DNA from: Nymphaea colorata
Lineage: Eukaryota; Streptophyta; Magnoliopsida; Nymphaeales; Nymphaeaceae
Direction: 5' to 3'
NCBI RefSeq assembly: GCF_008831285.2
Contig: NC_045145.1
Span: 5,144,802 to 5,208,801 of the forward strand
DNA length: 64,000 nucleotides
The notes under the pieces are model-generated. The model had not been told where the DNA came from and made no database searches. It saw only the letters and a program-made list of their open reading frames with translations. Below are positions 25,000-37,929 of the stretch, one piece after another. Each line of letters begins with the position of its first letter. Position 1 is the stretch's first letter. The position numbers were made by a program, and so were the translations under genes.

Positions 25000-27080
25000 T
25001 AACTTTCAATAAGTAGATGCAATTTTTTTAGTCAAAACCAGATCTTGGAATAGGAACTAGTAAAATCATGGATCCCCCGGAAACCATATTCCAAATCAAG
25101 AAACCATAAACAAAGTAAAACTCATCATCCTTGTCCTACAAAATTATATTTTTTCCTTCCGCCGCCAACCCTGATGTTTCCGAGGTTACAATAACATTTT
25201 TTCTTTTTGCCGCAGAATTTCAGACGAGAGAACTTTAGACTGATGCAAGATCGAAACAAATGAGGTGGACATGGTGATGACGTGCAGGACGATTCACTTG
25301 ATATTCAAAAATCACGAAAAAAAAAAAGGTAAAAAGCTAACCCCAGTTGAATCTTAGGTTTGAAATGTAGGAAATAAAGTTTCCCTTTTAGAATATGAAT
25401 GCAACCTTATAGCAATCTTCCCACCTGACCAAGGTATACCCAACCAAAGCAATTTACCTAATTAATATACACATAAACACTCACAGAAAGAATACTCTAC
25501 CAAAGTAATCTATACATTACATATTAATAATAAATGCTTCGACCAAAATCATGGAGAATTGTTTCTGCTCAACTAAATCCGTTTCTGACGATACATCAGC
25601 AGGAGAGAAAAAATTGAAACTTCTGACCATTGAAAATCAGGTCACGGCTTTGGTATATCTCCAACCGAATAAACATCAAAACTGCCTCAAGAAATTAAGA
25701 ATGCCAAAAGCATGTGTGGCATCTAGAAGGCTGACATGGTTAAAGAAGCTTTCTCAACTTTAATTAGCAGCAGCAAATGTGACAAAAGGCATGATAAGCA
25801 GGAACATAGATTGGAGACCAACCTTTCAACATGTAGCCAAACATCATCATCGCCAATCTCAGAATCAAGGAAAGCAAGCATCAGAAATAATATTTTCAAG
25901 GCAAAGCGTCTTGAAGATGTACGACTGCATTCGCAGCAAGATGACCTTCAGTCCACAACATCCGTACCGATTTTCAGGAATAAATTCACCGGAAATGAAA
26001 TCGATCACACCGACACCAAAAAAATTGCAGCAGAAAAGCACTGAAAGGATCGACGAATATGATAAGGGTTGAAGAAAAGGAAACCCCACTTCCAATCTCA
26101 AACTCAACCTCCCAATTTATAAGGAAGCGAATGAACAAAAGCAAGAAAAACAAAAAGGAGACATCAAGAAGCGAAACTACACCGGCCACCTGGAGGGACA
26201 GAATTACTTGAAAAGAACTGTTGCACAACTGAAATTCTTAGTGAAGCTTTAAAAAAGTGAAGTTTTAGGCACCGTACAGGAGAAAAACGAAGGCTAGCAA
26301 AACCACATGATCTTCACAATTTCATGAGTTCACCAAGACTAAAAAGAGGTAAAACTGCAGAAATCACCACTATAAGCTTTTTCAACGAATAATCCTGCCT
26401 TCAATTTTTTCCTTTCAACTAAGTGAATAAAAAAAAACGATCAGGAGAAATAACAGCACGATTTTTTTAAAAAAGGAAAGCGACAACAACAAAGCGATCG
26501 AAGAGACTCTAACCTACAGGAGAAACCACCAGACCTCAAACCAAAGTGCAGAACCTCGGTTATTTTCAAAATCCCAGCATCCCCAAAACGACAGAAAAAA
26601 GGACGTAAGTTACCACTGAAATCAAACTTCTGATGGAAAGAAAAGGAAACCAAACCCCGAGATAAACAAGCAACACCTTCCAGAGTCGAGTTCCAGTTAT
26701 TCCAATCTCGTACTAGCTCCCCCAAATTCCTAATTATAGTAAAAGAATAAAAATTGATCAGGGAAGCACCACAAATTCATTGACTTCTCCAAATTTCCAC
26801 CTTCCAGAAAACAAAAAATTCCAAAGGAAGAAGAAGACAACGACGACGAAGAAGAAGAAGAAGGAAGTCTATCAAGGGCACTAAGAAGCACTAAGCCAGA
26901 CACCCGCAAGGGAAGACAATGGTGGCGCGAACCAGGAAACACACACACACACACACACACAAAGAAGGTTGCCTCTGGAAGCTTCGGAGGAAGAAAGAGG
27001 GGCTCCCTCCGCTAGAATTCCCCCCCTAGGGCTGCCGCTCTGCAATTTCCTCGCCGAGAAATTAGAGCTTCGGAAAGGGA
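25000..27080 (-). other. Probable 5' leader and introns of the EXO70 gene
   Basis: No separate gene is seen. The - strand reads toward EXO70, with a GC-richer block at 26960-27060 that looks like a promoter or first exon and an (AC)n run at 26940-26961. Exon limits cannot be fixed without transcripts. Confidence 0.4.
26940..26961. repeat. (AC)n microsatellite
   Basis: An uninterrupted CA dinucleotide run lies in the probable EXO70 leader. Confidence 0.9.
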
Positions 27081-27519
27081 AATCTGTGGCTTTGAATAAA
27101 AGATGTTAAAATATCTTTTATTTAAAATTATAAAAAAAAATTGGTATTTTAATTGAGAATTTTTTGAAAATTAAGTTGTTTTAATTAAAAAGAAGTGGAA
27201 AGAAGTCGGTGTTTCGGATACAAGGTTAGATTTGGCTCTGATATTAATTCTGGATTTATTTGGCTTCCAATTTAAATGACAAAATAAAAAATTACAGCTC
27301 ATTAGCAGTTTAATTCGATAATCCAACCATTTTTTAAATTGTTTAGGTATAATTTGTACATTTTTCTTTATTAAATTTCAAATCGGACTCTTGAATTGGA
27401 TCGGGCAATATATGGTTATCGGGTTGGTGAGTACAAATTATAGTTTTCAATTCAAATCAGTTATATTGTGACATCGACCCTGACTCTGCGTAGTGACGTA
27501 GGCATTAGGTGAGTCTCTT

Positions 27520-27570
<51 letters not shown>

Positions 27571-29925
27571 GCAAAGCTTCTAAATTATTGTCAAAAATGT
27601 ATTAAGACAACAGGTAAGCATTCGTTTATGTTTGTAAATACCAATCCAATATAAAACATCTTTTATTTCAAGTTGCTTTTAAGAAAAAAATAATATGAAA
27701 AACTCGATGTAATAAGAGTTGTTCATTTCTTTATTATTAGGAAAACAAGTAAAACTCAAAAAATGACTGGTTTAGTGCATGATTGTCCTTAAAACTTTAT
27801 TAAGATTAGATTTATACGGCTAAATTATATAAACTACTCTAAAAATCAATTTTTAATGGTCTGATTTTGTTCTTGACCTAGTGATCTAGGATCCACCAAT
27901 TACTCTCTCTCTCTCTCTCTCTATCCCTCTCTCTCTCTATATATATAAGGTAATTTTCATTTAAGAAAATGAAGTTCCTAATTAATTTTGTATTTATAGT
28001 AGTCGTTGTGGATTAGCTTCTTTTTTTTCTATCACCTTTTCACGTGCATTTTGTTTATACCCATAGTTTATATACCAATTTAAAAGTGATTTGAAGGGAG
28101 TTGTTGGATAATTTTTCCAATAAATATTTTATAGTCTTAACATAAAGTTCCAAATTAAAGCAAAAGACTCAATATTGTTGGGTTATATATATATATATAT
28201 ATATATATTAGGTCTGTAAGTTTTATGTATCAAGTTAAAATCCTTTTAGAGTGACGGCATGACGTAAGGTTTTTTTTTTAAATAAACATATTATATACAT
28301 TTTGCAATTACAAGGTATACCATCAACATGTATCAATAAAATAATAACAATAAATAACATTAACATAATAATCATAAAAGGTGTTGTTCAATTCTTCTAT
28401 TTCCATGTGATGTTGCTTGGTAAAACTTGGTTCTCAAGATTCATTCCATCAAATATTTTAAACATGAGAAATTTTAAATATCTTATATTCAACTTAAAGG
28501 AAAAAAAGAGCATTTGATTGCAAATTTTAAGTTAGAACAAGACAATTTAGGAGCCATTTGATAAAAATTTAATATCTTCAATAGTTTTTTTTTTAAGACT
28601 AAATCTACAAAAAAAAAAAAATTGGAACTGGGTCGTCGTACAGAAGTGAATGCAAATTATTTTTGATGGCAACGTTTGCCTGCCGACATACGGCAGTACG
28701 GTGTGGATACGAAGAATCGGGTCGCACTTCTTTTCATCACCGTGGTTTTCTTTTTCTTGGTTGGCAGACTTGGGACTCACATTGATTTGGATCCGCAGAA
28801 GACTAGGTCACCATCTTAATAAGTGGACTCGGTCAAGTTTTAAAATAACATGAATCGAGCAAGTCAGGTTAAGTTGGGGCACATCGACGCAGGCCAACCA
28901 GGTCAAGGTGAGGCACATGACTTGGTCGAGTTTTAAAATAACACGAGTCAGGTCAAGTTGGTGCGCATCAACCCAGGCCAACCTTGATTCCTAGCCAGAT
29001 TGTTCGAATGATTCAAGCCGACTCCGGTGATTCCCAAGCCAACTATGTTTTTTTATTACTTTTTTGGATTAAAGAGAAACAAAAATCTTCAAACCATCGG
29101 TTGCTCGAGTGGATTGTGAGAGGTTGGAAAATTTTTCTATCTCAATTTCAATGGAAAAATACACAAATCTGTATATATATATATATATATATAGACAAAG
29201 AAAGAGAGAGAAAGATATAGATAGATATATATATATAGAGAGAGAGAGAGAACTTGGTGAAAACCAGAAAGCATTCTAATATGTCTATATAAAATTGTTT
29301 ATAAAATTTCTTGATTCAAGTTGTTTTTATGAAAAAAATAGATCTTTCTATGTTGATGCTATAGGAGCCGTTGAATTTTGCTTATTACAAACACCTTATT
29401 AAAGTTCAAAAAAAGATAACCTTAATATAGGTTTTGCATCAATTTATTTTTAAAATGTTAAATTGCAAAAAAAAAAAACAGTTTAAACGTCACATTTCAA
29501 TGATCTTGTTTTTGTTTGACTACCCAATCTATATCAATTTTCATATATATATATATAAACTCAAAAGGAAAGGCAAACCTTACCAAATTATGGCAGCCGT
29601 AAAATATTAAAATGTTGAACCCTTTTACCTTTTTTCTTCATGTCAACTCATGTAAATACAAAAAGACAATTCATCTTTTCAAATTTGTAGATTATAAAGT
29701 CTGAAACAAGCTTTTATTCATGTGCATCACTCGGCGACTTGGTTTCCAAGTCTCACTCATCGGCACATCGCCATCAATAAGTCACACGGACCTCAAATTT
29801 CCATAAAATATTTCTTTTGACCTTGTGAACAAGTGGGAAAAAGTTGCATTTTTATTTTATGTCTCCTTCAAGTTAGCACGGGACATATTGAATCTCGTGT
29901 TTGAATGAGATATGTTAGCATATTA
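27080..29925. other. AT-rich intergenic DNA with microsatellites
   Basis: No gene is visible. There are TA runs at 27523-27569, 28185-28208 and 29169-29191, CT runs near 27902-27940, and a diverged direct repeat (AGTTTTAAAATAACA with flanking AGGTCAAG) with a period of about 94 bp at 28830-28985. Confidence 0.6.
27523..27569. repeat. (TA)n microsatellite
   Basis: A nearly pure TA dinucleotide run of about 47 bases. Confidence 0.95.
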
Positions 29926-29928
29926 GGC

Positions 29929-30158
29929 TTTTTTTTTTCTTTTTTTTTCCTTTTTAAAAGTAATTAATGGGGACTAAACCCCTTGTCCTAATTAGGAGAC
30001 CTGAGGGCGAGAGCTCCCCCTCCTCCATGAAATATAGGTAGACCCATGATACACTCTTAATTATAGTGTCACGCTACCATCATTTATAGAGAAGTATAGT
30101 GAGAATCAAACTAACCATTGACCTCTCACCTACTTGCAAGCCTGACCAGTTATGATAT
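29929..30158 (-). repeat. tRNA-derived SINE with A-rich tail
   Basis: On the - strand an A-box-like AACTGGTCAGGCT (30139-30154) is followed about 35 bases later by a B-box-like GTTTGATTCTC (30101-30112). The unit ends 170 bases downstream in an A-rich tail, seen as the T run at 29929-29957. This is the layout of plant pol III SINEs. No flanking duplication was identified. Confidence 0.6.
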
Positions 30159-30161
30159 GCC

Positions 30162-30345
30162 TAGAGGCGGAGCTAAGGTGGGGACCGCATGGGTCCTGGC
30201 CCCACCTAAAAATAAAAATTCTTAAAATTTTATACGTAAATTTTAAAGATTTCTATATAAAAACTTTTAAAAAATGATATTTCAACTTTAGTCAAAATTT
30301 AAAAGCTTTAATTCGGTCCCATGTGCCTAGCTATGTCCATTGGGA
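30162..30345. mobile_element. hAT-like MITE
   Basis: The left end AGAGGCGGAGCTAAGGTGGGG resembles the common plant hAT terminus GGGGCGGAGCCAGG, also found on the 5.75-kb hAT element in this window. The interior is AT-rich, and a GGTCCCATG-CCTAGCTATG end faces it on the right. The right terminus is poorly conserved, so limits are approximate. Confidence 0.45.
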
Positions 30346-30732
30346 TATTTGAGTTAAAAGATGGAGTTTTCTTCTTGATTTTTTTTTTTTCAATGTGATA
30401 TGTTTGAAAACAAGACTTGGGATGAGACAATTTAGACAATGAATTTCATTAGACCTACCAAATCATTCAGGTGGATCATTTTGTGGGCTCCTTTTTCATG
30501 AGGATGTCTTTGAAACTCCTGAAAGAAAATTGGTTGTCTCGTAGAAATGATGAGCAAGGAAGGTGAATTCTAGGCCCCTCTTTCATTGAGAAGGGATGCG
30601 CTCTTGTCCATTTGATTTTACAAGAAACACTGTTATCGTTTCAACTAGAAAATAGTCAATTGCAAGATATTTATTTAGACAGCACGAAAGAATGAACAAA
30701 ACAATGCAAAAAAAAAAAAAACAAACTTTGTT

Positions 30733-33700
30733 TTTCAAAAGCGTTGTTTTATGCACCACCACCATACACATTGAAACGACGTTGTGTTGCAAAGCTTGAG
30801 TGAAAACCAGGTTTTCATGAAATTAGGTTTTTCAAGAACACTGTTTTATGTACAACCAAACACACTGAAATGACATTGTATTGCAAAACTCGAGTGAAAA
30901 CGAGGTTTTTCAAACACATTGTTGTATGCACAGCCAAACATTCTGAAACGATGTTTTACTACAAAACTTGAGTGAAAACCAAGTTTTCATGGAGCCAGGT
31001 TTTTCAAAAACATTGTTTTATGTATAGCCAAACACACGGAAACGACATTTGTTGCAAAACTTGAGTGAAAAGCAGGTTTTCATGAAACCAAATTTTTCAA
31101 AACACTGTTTTACACAAAGGCAAACAAACTGAAACGACATTTTGCTGCAAAACTTGAGTAAACCATGTTTTTATGAAACCAGGTTTTTCAAAAACACTAT
31201 TTTATGCACAGCCAAACACATTGAAACGAAGTTTTATTGCAAAACTTGAATGAAAACGAAGTTTTCATGAAATCGGGCTTTTCAAAAACATTGTTTATGC
31301 ATAGTGAAACACATTGAAACGATATTTTCTTGTAAAACTTGAGTGAAAACCAGGTTTTTATGAAATCTATTTTCTCAAAAACACTATTTTATGCACAGCC
31401 AAACACATTGAAACAATGTTTTATTGCAAAACTTGAGCCAAAACCAGGTTTTAAAGATTTCTTTATGCACAGCCAAACAAACTGAAACGACATATTGTCG
31501 CAAAACTTGAGTAAAAACCAGGTTTTCAGGAAACTAGGATGTTCAAAAACATTGTTTTATGTACAACCAAACACACTAAAATGATATTTTGTTGCAAAAC
31601 TTGAACGAAAACTAGGTTTTTCAAAAACATTGTTTTATGCAAAGCAAAACAAACTAAAACGATGTTTTCTAGAAAAACTTGAGTGAAAACCATTTTTTCA
31701 TGAAACCAGGATTTTCAAAAACACTGTTTTATACAGAGCCAAACACACTGAAACAGCATTTTGTTGCAAAACTTGAGTGAAAACCAGGTTTTTATGAAAC
31801 AAAGTTCCTCAATAACACTATTTTATGTACAATCAAACACACTGAAACAACTCTTTGTTGCAAAATTTGAGTAAAACCAAACTTTCATGAAACTAGGTTT
31901 TCATCAAACAAGGTTTTTCAAAAATACTGTTTTATGCACAACCAAACAAACTGAAACAATGTTTTGTTGCAAAACTTGATTGAAAACCATGTTTTTATGA
32001 AACCAAGTTTTTCAAAAACACTGCTATATGCACAACCAAACACACTAAAACAATGTTTTGTTGCAAAACTTGAGTAAAACCTAGGTTTTCAGGAAATCAG
32101 GTTTTCAGGAAACCAGGTTTTTCAACAACATGGTTTTATGCACAGCCAAACAAATTGAAACGACGTTTTGTTGCAAAAATTGAACAAAAACCAAGTTTTC
32201 ATAAAACCAGGTTTTTTAAAAACATTATGTTATGCACAACCAAACAAATTAAAAACGACGTTTTATTGAAAAACTTGAACGAAAATCATGTTTTCAGGAA
32301 AATCAGGTTTTTCAAAAATACAATTTTATGCACAACCAAACGCACTGAAATGATGTTTTGTTGTAAAACTTGAACGAAAACAAGGTTTCATAAAATCGGG
32401 TTTTTTAAAAATACAGTTTTATGCACAGCCAAACAAACTGAAACAACATTTTGTTGCAAAACTTGAGTGAAAACCAAATTTTCATGAAACCAGGTTTTTC
32501 AAAAACACTATTTAATGCACACCCAAACACAATGAAACAATGTTTTATTACAAAAGTTGAGTGAAAACAAGGTTTTCATGAAACTAGGTTTTTCAAAAAA
32601 CAATGTTTTGTTGCAAAAGTTGAGTGAAAAAGATGTTTTCATGAAATCGGGTTTTTCAAAAACAGTGTTTTATACATAGCCAAACAAACTAAAACGATGT
32701 TTTGTTGCAAAAGTTGAGTGAAAACCTGGTTTTCATGAGACGAGGTTTTTCAAAAAAACATTGTTTTATACATAGCCAAACAAACTGAAACGATGTTTTG
32801 TTGCAAAACTTGAGCGAAAACTAGGTTTCATGAAACCAGGTTTTTCAAATACACTATTTTATGCATGGCCAAACACACAGAAACGATGTTTTGTTGTAAA
32901 ACTTGAGTGAAAACCACATTTTTCAAAAACACTGATTTATGAATGGACAAACACACTGAAACGACGTTTTATTGCAAAAGTTGAATAAAAACCAAGTTTT
33001 CATTAAACCTGGTTTGTCAAAAACACTATTTTATGTCTAGCCAAATAAACTGAAATGACGTTTTGTTGCAAAACTTGAGTAAAAGCTAAGTTTCTCAAAA
33101 ACACTATTTTATGCACAGCCAAACATACTGAAACGACATTTTGTTGCAAAAGTTGAGTGAAAACAACGTTTTTCAAAAACACTATTTTATGCACAGCCAA
33201 ACATACTGAAACGACGTTTTGTTGCAAAAGTTGAGTGAAAACAACATTTTTCAAAAACACTATTTTATGCATAGCCAAACACACTGAAACAACGTTTTAT
33301 TGCAAAAGTTAAGTGAAAATCATGTTTTCATGAAACCAGACTTTCAAAAACACTATTTTATGTACATCCAAACACACTGAAACTACGTTTTGTTGCAGAA
33401 CTTGAGCGAAAACGAGGTTTTCATGAAAGCAGGCTTTTCAAAAACACTTTTTTATGCACAACCAAACACACTGAAAAACGATATTTTGCAGGAAAACTTG
33501 AGTGAAAGTGAGGTTTTCATAAAACCAGGTTCTTCAAAAACACTTTTTTATGCACAGCCAAACACATTGAAAATACTTTTTGTTGCAAAAGTTGAGCTAA
33601 AACCAGGTTTTCATGAAACCAGGCTTTTCAAAAACACTGTTGTATGCACAGCCAAACACACTGAAAAATGATATTTTGCAGGAAAACTTGAGTGAAAGCT

Positions 33701-34148
33701 AGGTTTTCATAAAACCAGGTTCTTCAAAAACATTGTTTTATGCACAGCCAAACACACTGAAAAGACGTTTTGTTGCAAAAGTTGAGCAAAAACCAGGTTT
33801 TCATGAAACCAGATTTTTAAAATACACTGCTTTGTGGAGAGCGAAACACTTTGAAATGATGTTTGTTGTAGAAGTTGAGTGAAAACCAGGTTTTCATGAA
33901 ACCAGGTTCTTAAAATACACTGCTTTATGCAGAGCCAAACACATTGAAATGACTTTTTTGTGTTATAAAAGTTGAGTGAAAACCAAGTTTTATTGAAACC
34001 ATTTTTTTCAAAAACATTGTTTTATGCACAGCGAAACACACTGAAACGGCGTTTTGTTGCAAAATTTGAGTTGCAAAAGTTGAGTGAAAACCAAGTTTCT
34101 CAAAAACACTTTTTTATGCTCTCCTAAACACAAAGAACTTCGTTTTGC
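30733..34148. repeat. Tandem array of a ~94-bp unit, about 36 copies
   Basis: Diverged head-to-tail units fill about 3.4 kb. A typical unit has CAAAACTTGAGTGAAAACC, then AGGTTTTCATGAAACCAGG, then TTTTTCAAAAACACTG, then TTTTATGCACAGCCAAACAC and ACTGAAACGACGTTTTGTTG. Most units are about 94 bp, and some near 33060-33300 are about 77 bp because the TTTTCATGAAACCAGG part is missing. Each long unit has the near-palindrome GAAAACCAGGTTTTC. Stops interrupt every frame in most copies, so it is not protein-coding. It is neither a CRISPR array nor a known telomere or rDNA repeat. Copies differ by many substitutions, so the array is not recent. Confidence 0.9.
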
Positions 34149-34264
34149 GTGGCCTTAAGGTTATTAAGCATATCCCGTAATTAATAATATGCATAAAATT
34201 TGTGGCAATGTCTTTGTATAAAATTTGTGGCAATGTCTTTGTATAATCCAAAACAGAATTTAAA

Positions 34265-34400
34265 GCCATAGAGGCATAGCCTAGTTAGTTGGACTAGGGA
34301 ATCGATGAAAGTGCAGTTATCAGTTCGACTACTATGTGCACTACTCCCTTGGACGAAGAATGGTAGATGTGTTATGATGAAGCTAGAAATTTTTTATTAG
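34265..34400 (+). repeat. Possible tRNA-derived SINE head
   Basis: TAGCCTAGTTAGTTGG at 34277-34292 resembles a pol III A box, and AGTTCGACTAC at about 34322 resembles a B box at a normal distance. The tail is not clear because another repeat fragment (GTGGCGCTGAAC, 34400) follows. Confidence 0.4.
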
Positions 34401-34559
34401 TGGCGCTGAACTATATTTTCAAAAGGGGCTGAAATAAATTTTTTCAAAATTTCTCTATAGGGTAAGAGAAATTTTGAGAAAATTACATGTATTTTTTTTT
34501 TTTTTTGAGAAAATTTTGAGGGGGGCGGCCGCTAAAGCCTATGTTCACCCTTGTTTGAC

Positions 34560-37255
34560 AGGTGTACTGTAGTCTACCAATGAGAAAAAGAAAGAGGACC
34601 TTCAGCAGTATCTCTCCTACAAAATGAAATTAAAGAAAGTTTCTTATGATCTGAAATTCCCAAAATCACATATTTCTGACTTTTGGATGAAATCTTGTAG
34701 TTCTGCAAGAATGACGACATGAGATTTAAGGATAAGTTTTCACTTTGATTTTTTTTGAGGGATCTCGTTCGCGGCATGGCAGTGCTTCGGTCAAGAAATT
34801 AAATTAGCCGGAACGCATGGTGCTGAAGTCCCGGATTTTGACCCTTCCTTAGTAGAATCGACCGGGGAAGGTGGCCGGTGACCTACCATAGGTTGACTGC
34901 CTTTTGAATTGAAAGATTTTTTATTCACCGGCCGGGCAAAGGTCCCAACACGTCATTCACCATTCATTTTTATTAGATTATATTATATTTCTTTCTGACA
35001 TCGAAACTGAAAGAAATGCAACTTGTGGCTTATTAAAATTTTGATATACTGCATTTTTAATGACCTAAGTTTTTATTAAATGTTATGTTCCCTTGTAGGT
35101 GAGCAGGAGGATTACAATTTAAGCCGAACTGTTTTTTTTTTTTTTTTTTTTGGGTCTTCATTCATCTTATGTGTGTTATTAGCAATTTCAATTGCTGTAA
35201 CTTAAAAAAACGTTAAAAAAGAAAAAAGTTTTGTTTTCATTTTTTACGTGTTTTTTCATCTTTATTAACGTTTTTTTTTTGCATTTTTTTATTTTTTAAC
35301 AACTATTTTTTTATTTTTTATTTTTATTTGTTGCAAATCTACTTATCTTTTGATGTATTTGTTATAAGTTTATCTCTTATTTTTTTATTTTTTAAAAATT
35401 TATTGTATTTTTTTCGTTTTTTTCAAGCTCGCTGTATTATATTCGAGAAAAACCTTGCCGTTTAAAACTCCAAAACGTTATTTGTGACTATGGCAAAAAA
35501 ATCGATATGAAAGAAATTTAGTATCTGATTAAGAAATCGAATTGCATTCAGATTTACGAAATGGACATCCGATTGGATTCCGATAAAAAAATATTCGACC
35601 GGATTTGGATATGGGTTCAGATCAAATTTATTTTAAATAGATGTTATACATCTAATGCTCTTACATTTTGAAAATCGGCTAAATTTGATTCAAAATTAGG
35701 ATTTAAATATAGTTTTTTTTTTTTTTATTCGTATTTGAATCCAAATTCCAATCGAAATATGTGAATATCTGAAAAGCAGATACGCCGGTTAAAGACATAT
35801 TCAATTCAAATTGTTGTCATCCTTATCTATTACTGTTATATGAGAGAGGTCAGAGTACCAAAAAGTCGATCATTTCGATCATAGATGAGAATGTAAAAAG
35901 GGAAGGATTTAAATGCTTGATGAATCAATGGTTAGATATTTCCTGTCCCTTGGTTCATGCTTGTGGGCTTGGACCTTATAATAAGAGACACACTTATGAA
36001 AAGGTATTTAATAAGAAGAATACTATGTTTATGTTTTTGGAATACATGTTCTTAAACCCAGAAAAATGTTTCACATGCCAAAAATTGTGTTATCTTAAAC
36101 ATGAATTTTAAAAAAAATTAAATTATTTTAAAATACCATGCACGAATTTGCATCTATCATTTTAAACTACTTTCAAAATTGGCGTGGGGCCAGCCTGAGC
36201 CTGACAAGTAATCGAGCCGGGTTGACATCGGGCCAGGCTGGGCCTGATAAAAGTATTTTTATTAAACTTGAATCAAGCTGGACTTAGTCTGAGCCCAGTC
36301 CATGTAGCTCGGGCCTGGGTCGGCTGGCGCCATGCCACTCTAGTCTCTAGAGTAAAAAATTTTGACAAAAATGCATGAAACTTAGAACTTTGAATTCTCT
36401 AAGTCCCGTCATTGATTCCTTGTTTTTAGCTGCGAGAGACTTGAAACTTAATGTCAAATGGTCAAATGGATGTCTGCTTTTGTCACAAGGTCAATTGGTC
36501 AGGAGATCTCCAAAGTTTTGACTGCATGGAGATTCGACACCATTTTCAACCCAAAGGAAAAAGTCGGCAACCACTGGCGGAGGTCAGATATTTTTTTTAA
36601 AATATAAAATTACTATATAGGAAATTTTTTTTTAGAAATTTAAATGATAAACTTAAATAAAAGGCAACATGGTGAAAATTTCTTTATTTTTAAGTGAGCA
36701 TTTTTAAACATTTGTCTTTATATATATTACACTAAAAAACCCTATTTAACTCAACAAATTTATTTGATGGTTTAAAGTAGGGATGTCAATATATTCTATT
36801 AGGATCTGATATCCGACCGAACCGAACCGAAAATATCAAATATGAATTTAATATCGGATTAAAAAATCAGATCAGATTCATATTCGAATGTGGATTTGGA
36901 TTGAATTTATTGTTAGTCAAAAATTCTATATCTAATGCTATTACAATTTGAAAATTGTTAAAATCTGGTTACAAATTTGGGTTTGGATTTGGATTTGGAT
37001 TTGGATATGAATATAAAAAATGAATTCGGATTTGACTTTTTTTTTATTCCTATTCAAATCCGAAGTTGAATCCAAAATATGTGAATATCCAAAAAAGTGG
37101 ATATGATTAAGGATACATTCAATCAAAGGGATAAGTTCGACACTTGTCCACTGGCATAGGGAACGCGGCGGCAGCCGACTTCATTTTTTGTTTCTTTTAT
37201 TTATAAAAAGTTGAGGTATGGGAGGCCAGTGCCTATGAGACGTGACCACCTCCCC
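34560..37255. other. Intergenic DNA with two copies of a ~350-bp dispersed repeat
   Basis: No gene is visible. Copy one is at about 35480-35825 and copy two at about 36790-37130, in the same orientation. Shared landmarks are TCTAATGCT, ATTTGAAAAT, ATTTGGATAT and AATATGTGAATATC, ending in an ATTCAAT motif. Copy two contains a short GGATTT hexamer run near 36977-37005. Confidence 0.5.
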
Positions 37256-37259
37256 ATGG

Positions 37260-37683
37260 GAATGTTCAACTAGCAAATCGAGCCAAGCTGAGCCAGCTCG
37301 AACTCGAATCTACTCACATATTACTTGGCTACAGCTCGACTTAAGCTCGAGCCGGGCTGTATGAGGCAAGCTCGAGCTCGACTCGGTTAACCAAAAGTGA
37401 GCTCGAGCTCGACTCCTTTAATCTTGTCAATAAATAATGATCCTCATCTTCTTCAGGCTACGAGAAAAAAGAAACAGTTGCAATATTATAACATTGTTCT
37501 TCTCTAAAACATAAAAACAATGTGTGAAGAGTACAAACCTAAATTTTACTGCTTACATCAAAATTCAATTTACACCGATTCATACAACCTATCATTCAAA
37601 CCAAAAAAACTATTACCTGATTTGTGGTTGCATAGCTCGATAGAAAGAGGAGGTGGGAGGGAAAATAAGAAGAAAACGAAGTA

Positions 37684-37734
<51 letters not shown>

Positions 37735-37927
37735 AAATGAAAATAAAAAGAGGGACATAGCATGACAAATGAAAAACAAACGAGCTAAGGTTAGCTTAAA
37801 CAAGTTGAACTCTTTTAACTAGAATTTGACTCGAGCTCGAAATCAATAAATGAGTCGAGCTCGAGCCGAACTGTTACGAGTGAGTTCGAGTCGAGCCCAA
37901 GCTAGCTCGACTCATTGTACATTCCTA
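37260..37927. mobile_element. Non-autonomous element with GAGCTCGAG-rich ends
   Basis: Both termini are crowded with AGCTCGAG/CTCGAGCT motifs and are inverted relative to each other: GGAATGTTCAACTAGC on the left faces GAATGTACAATGAG (reverse complement of the right). The middle is AT-rich, non-coding and holds a (GA)n run at 37688-37727. This layout is typical of short non-autonomous DNA transposons with subterminal transposase-binding motifs. No clean target duplication was found. Confidence 0.6.
37688..37727. repeat. (GA)n microsatellite
   Basis: A pure GA dinucleotide run of about 40 bases lies inside the GAGCTCGAG-rich element. Confidence 0.95.
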
Positions 37928-37929
37928 CC

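Noticed and set aside
30733-34148. CRISPR-like array
   Set aside because: Units are directly contiguous, diverged along their whole length and have no unique spacers. This is a plant genome and the array is a satellite-type repeat.
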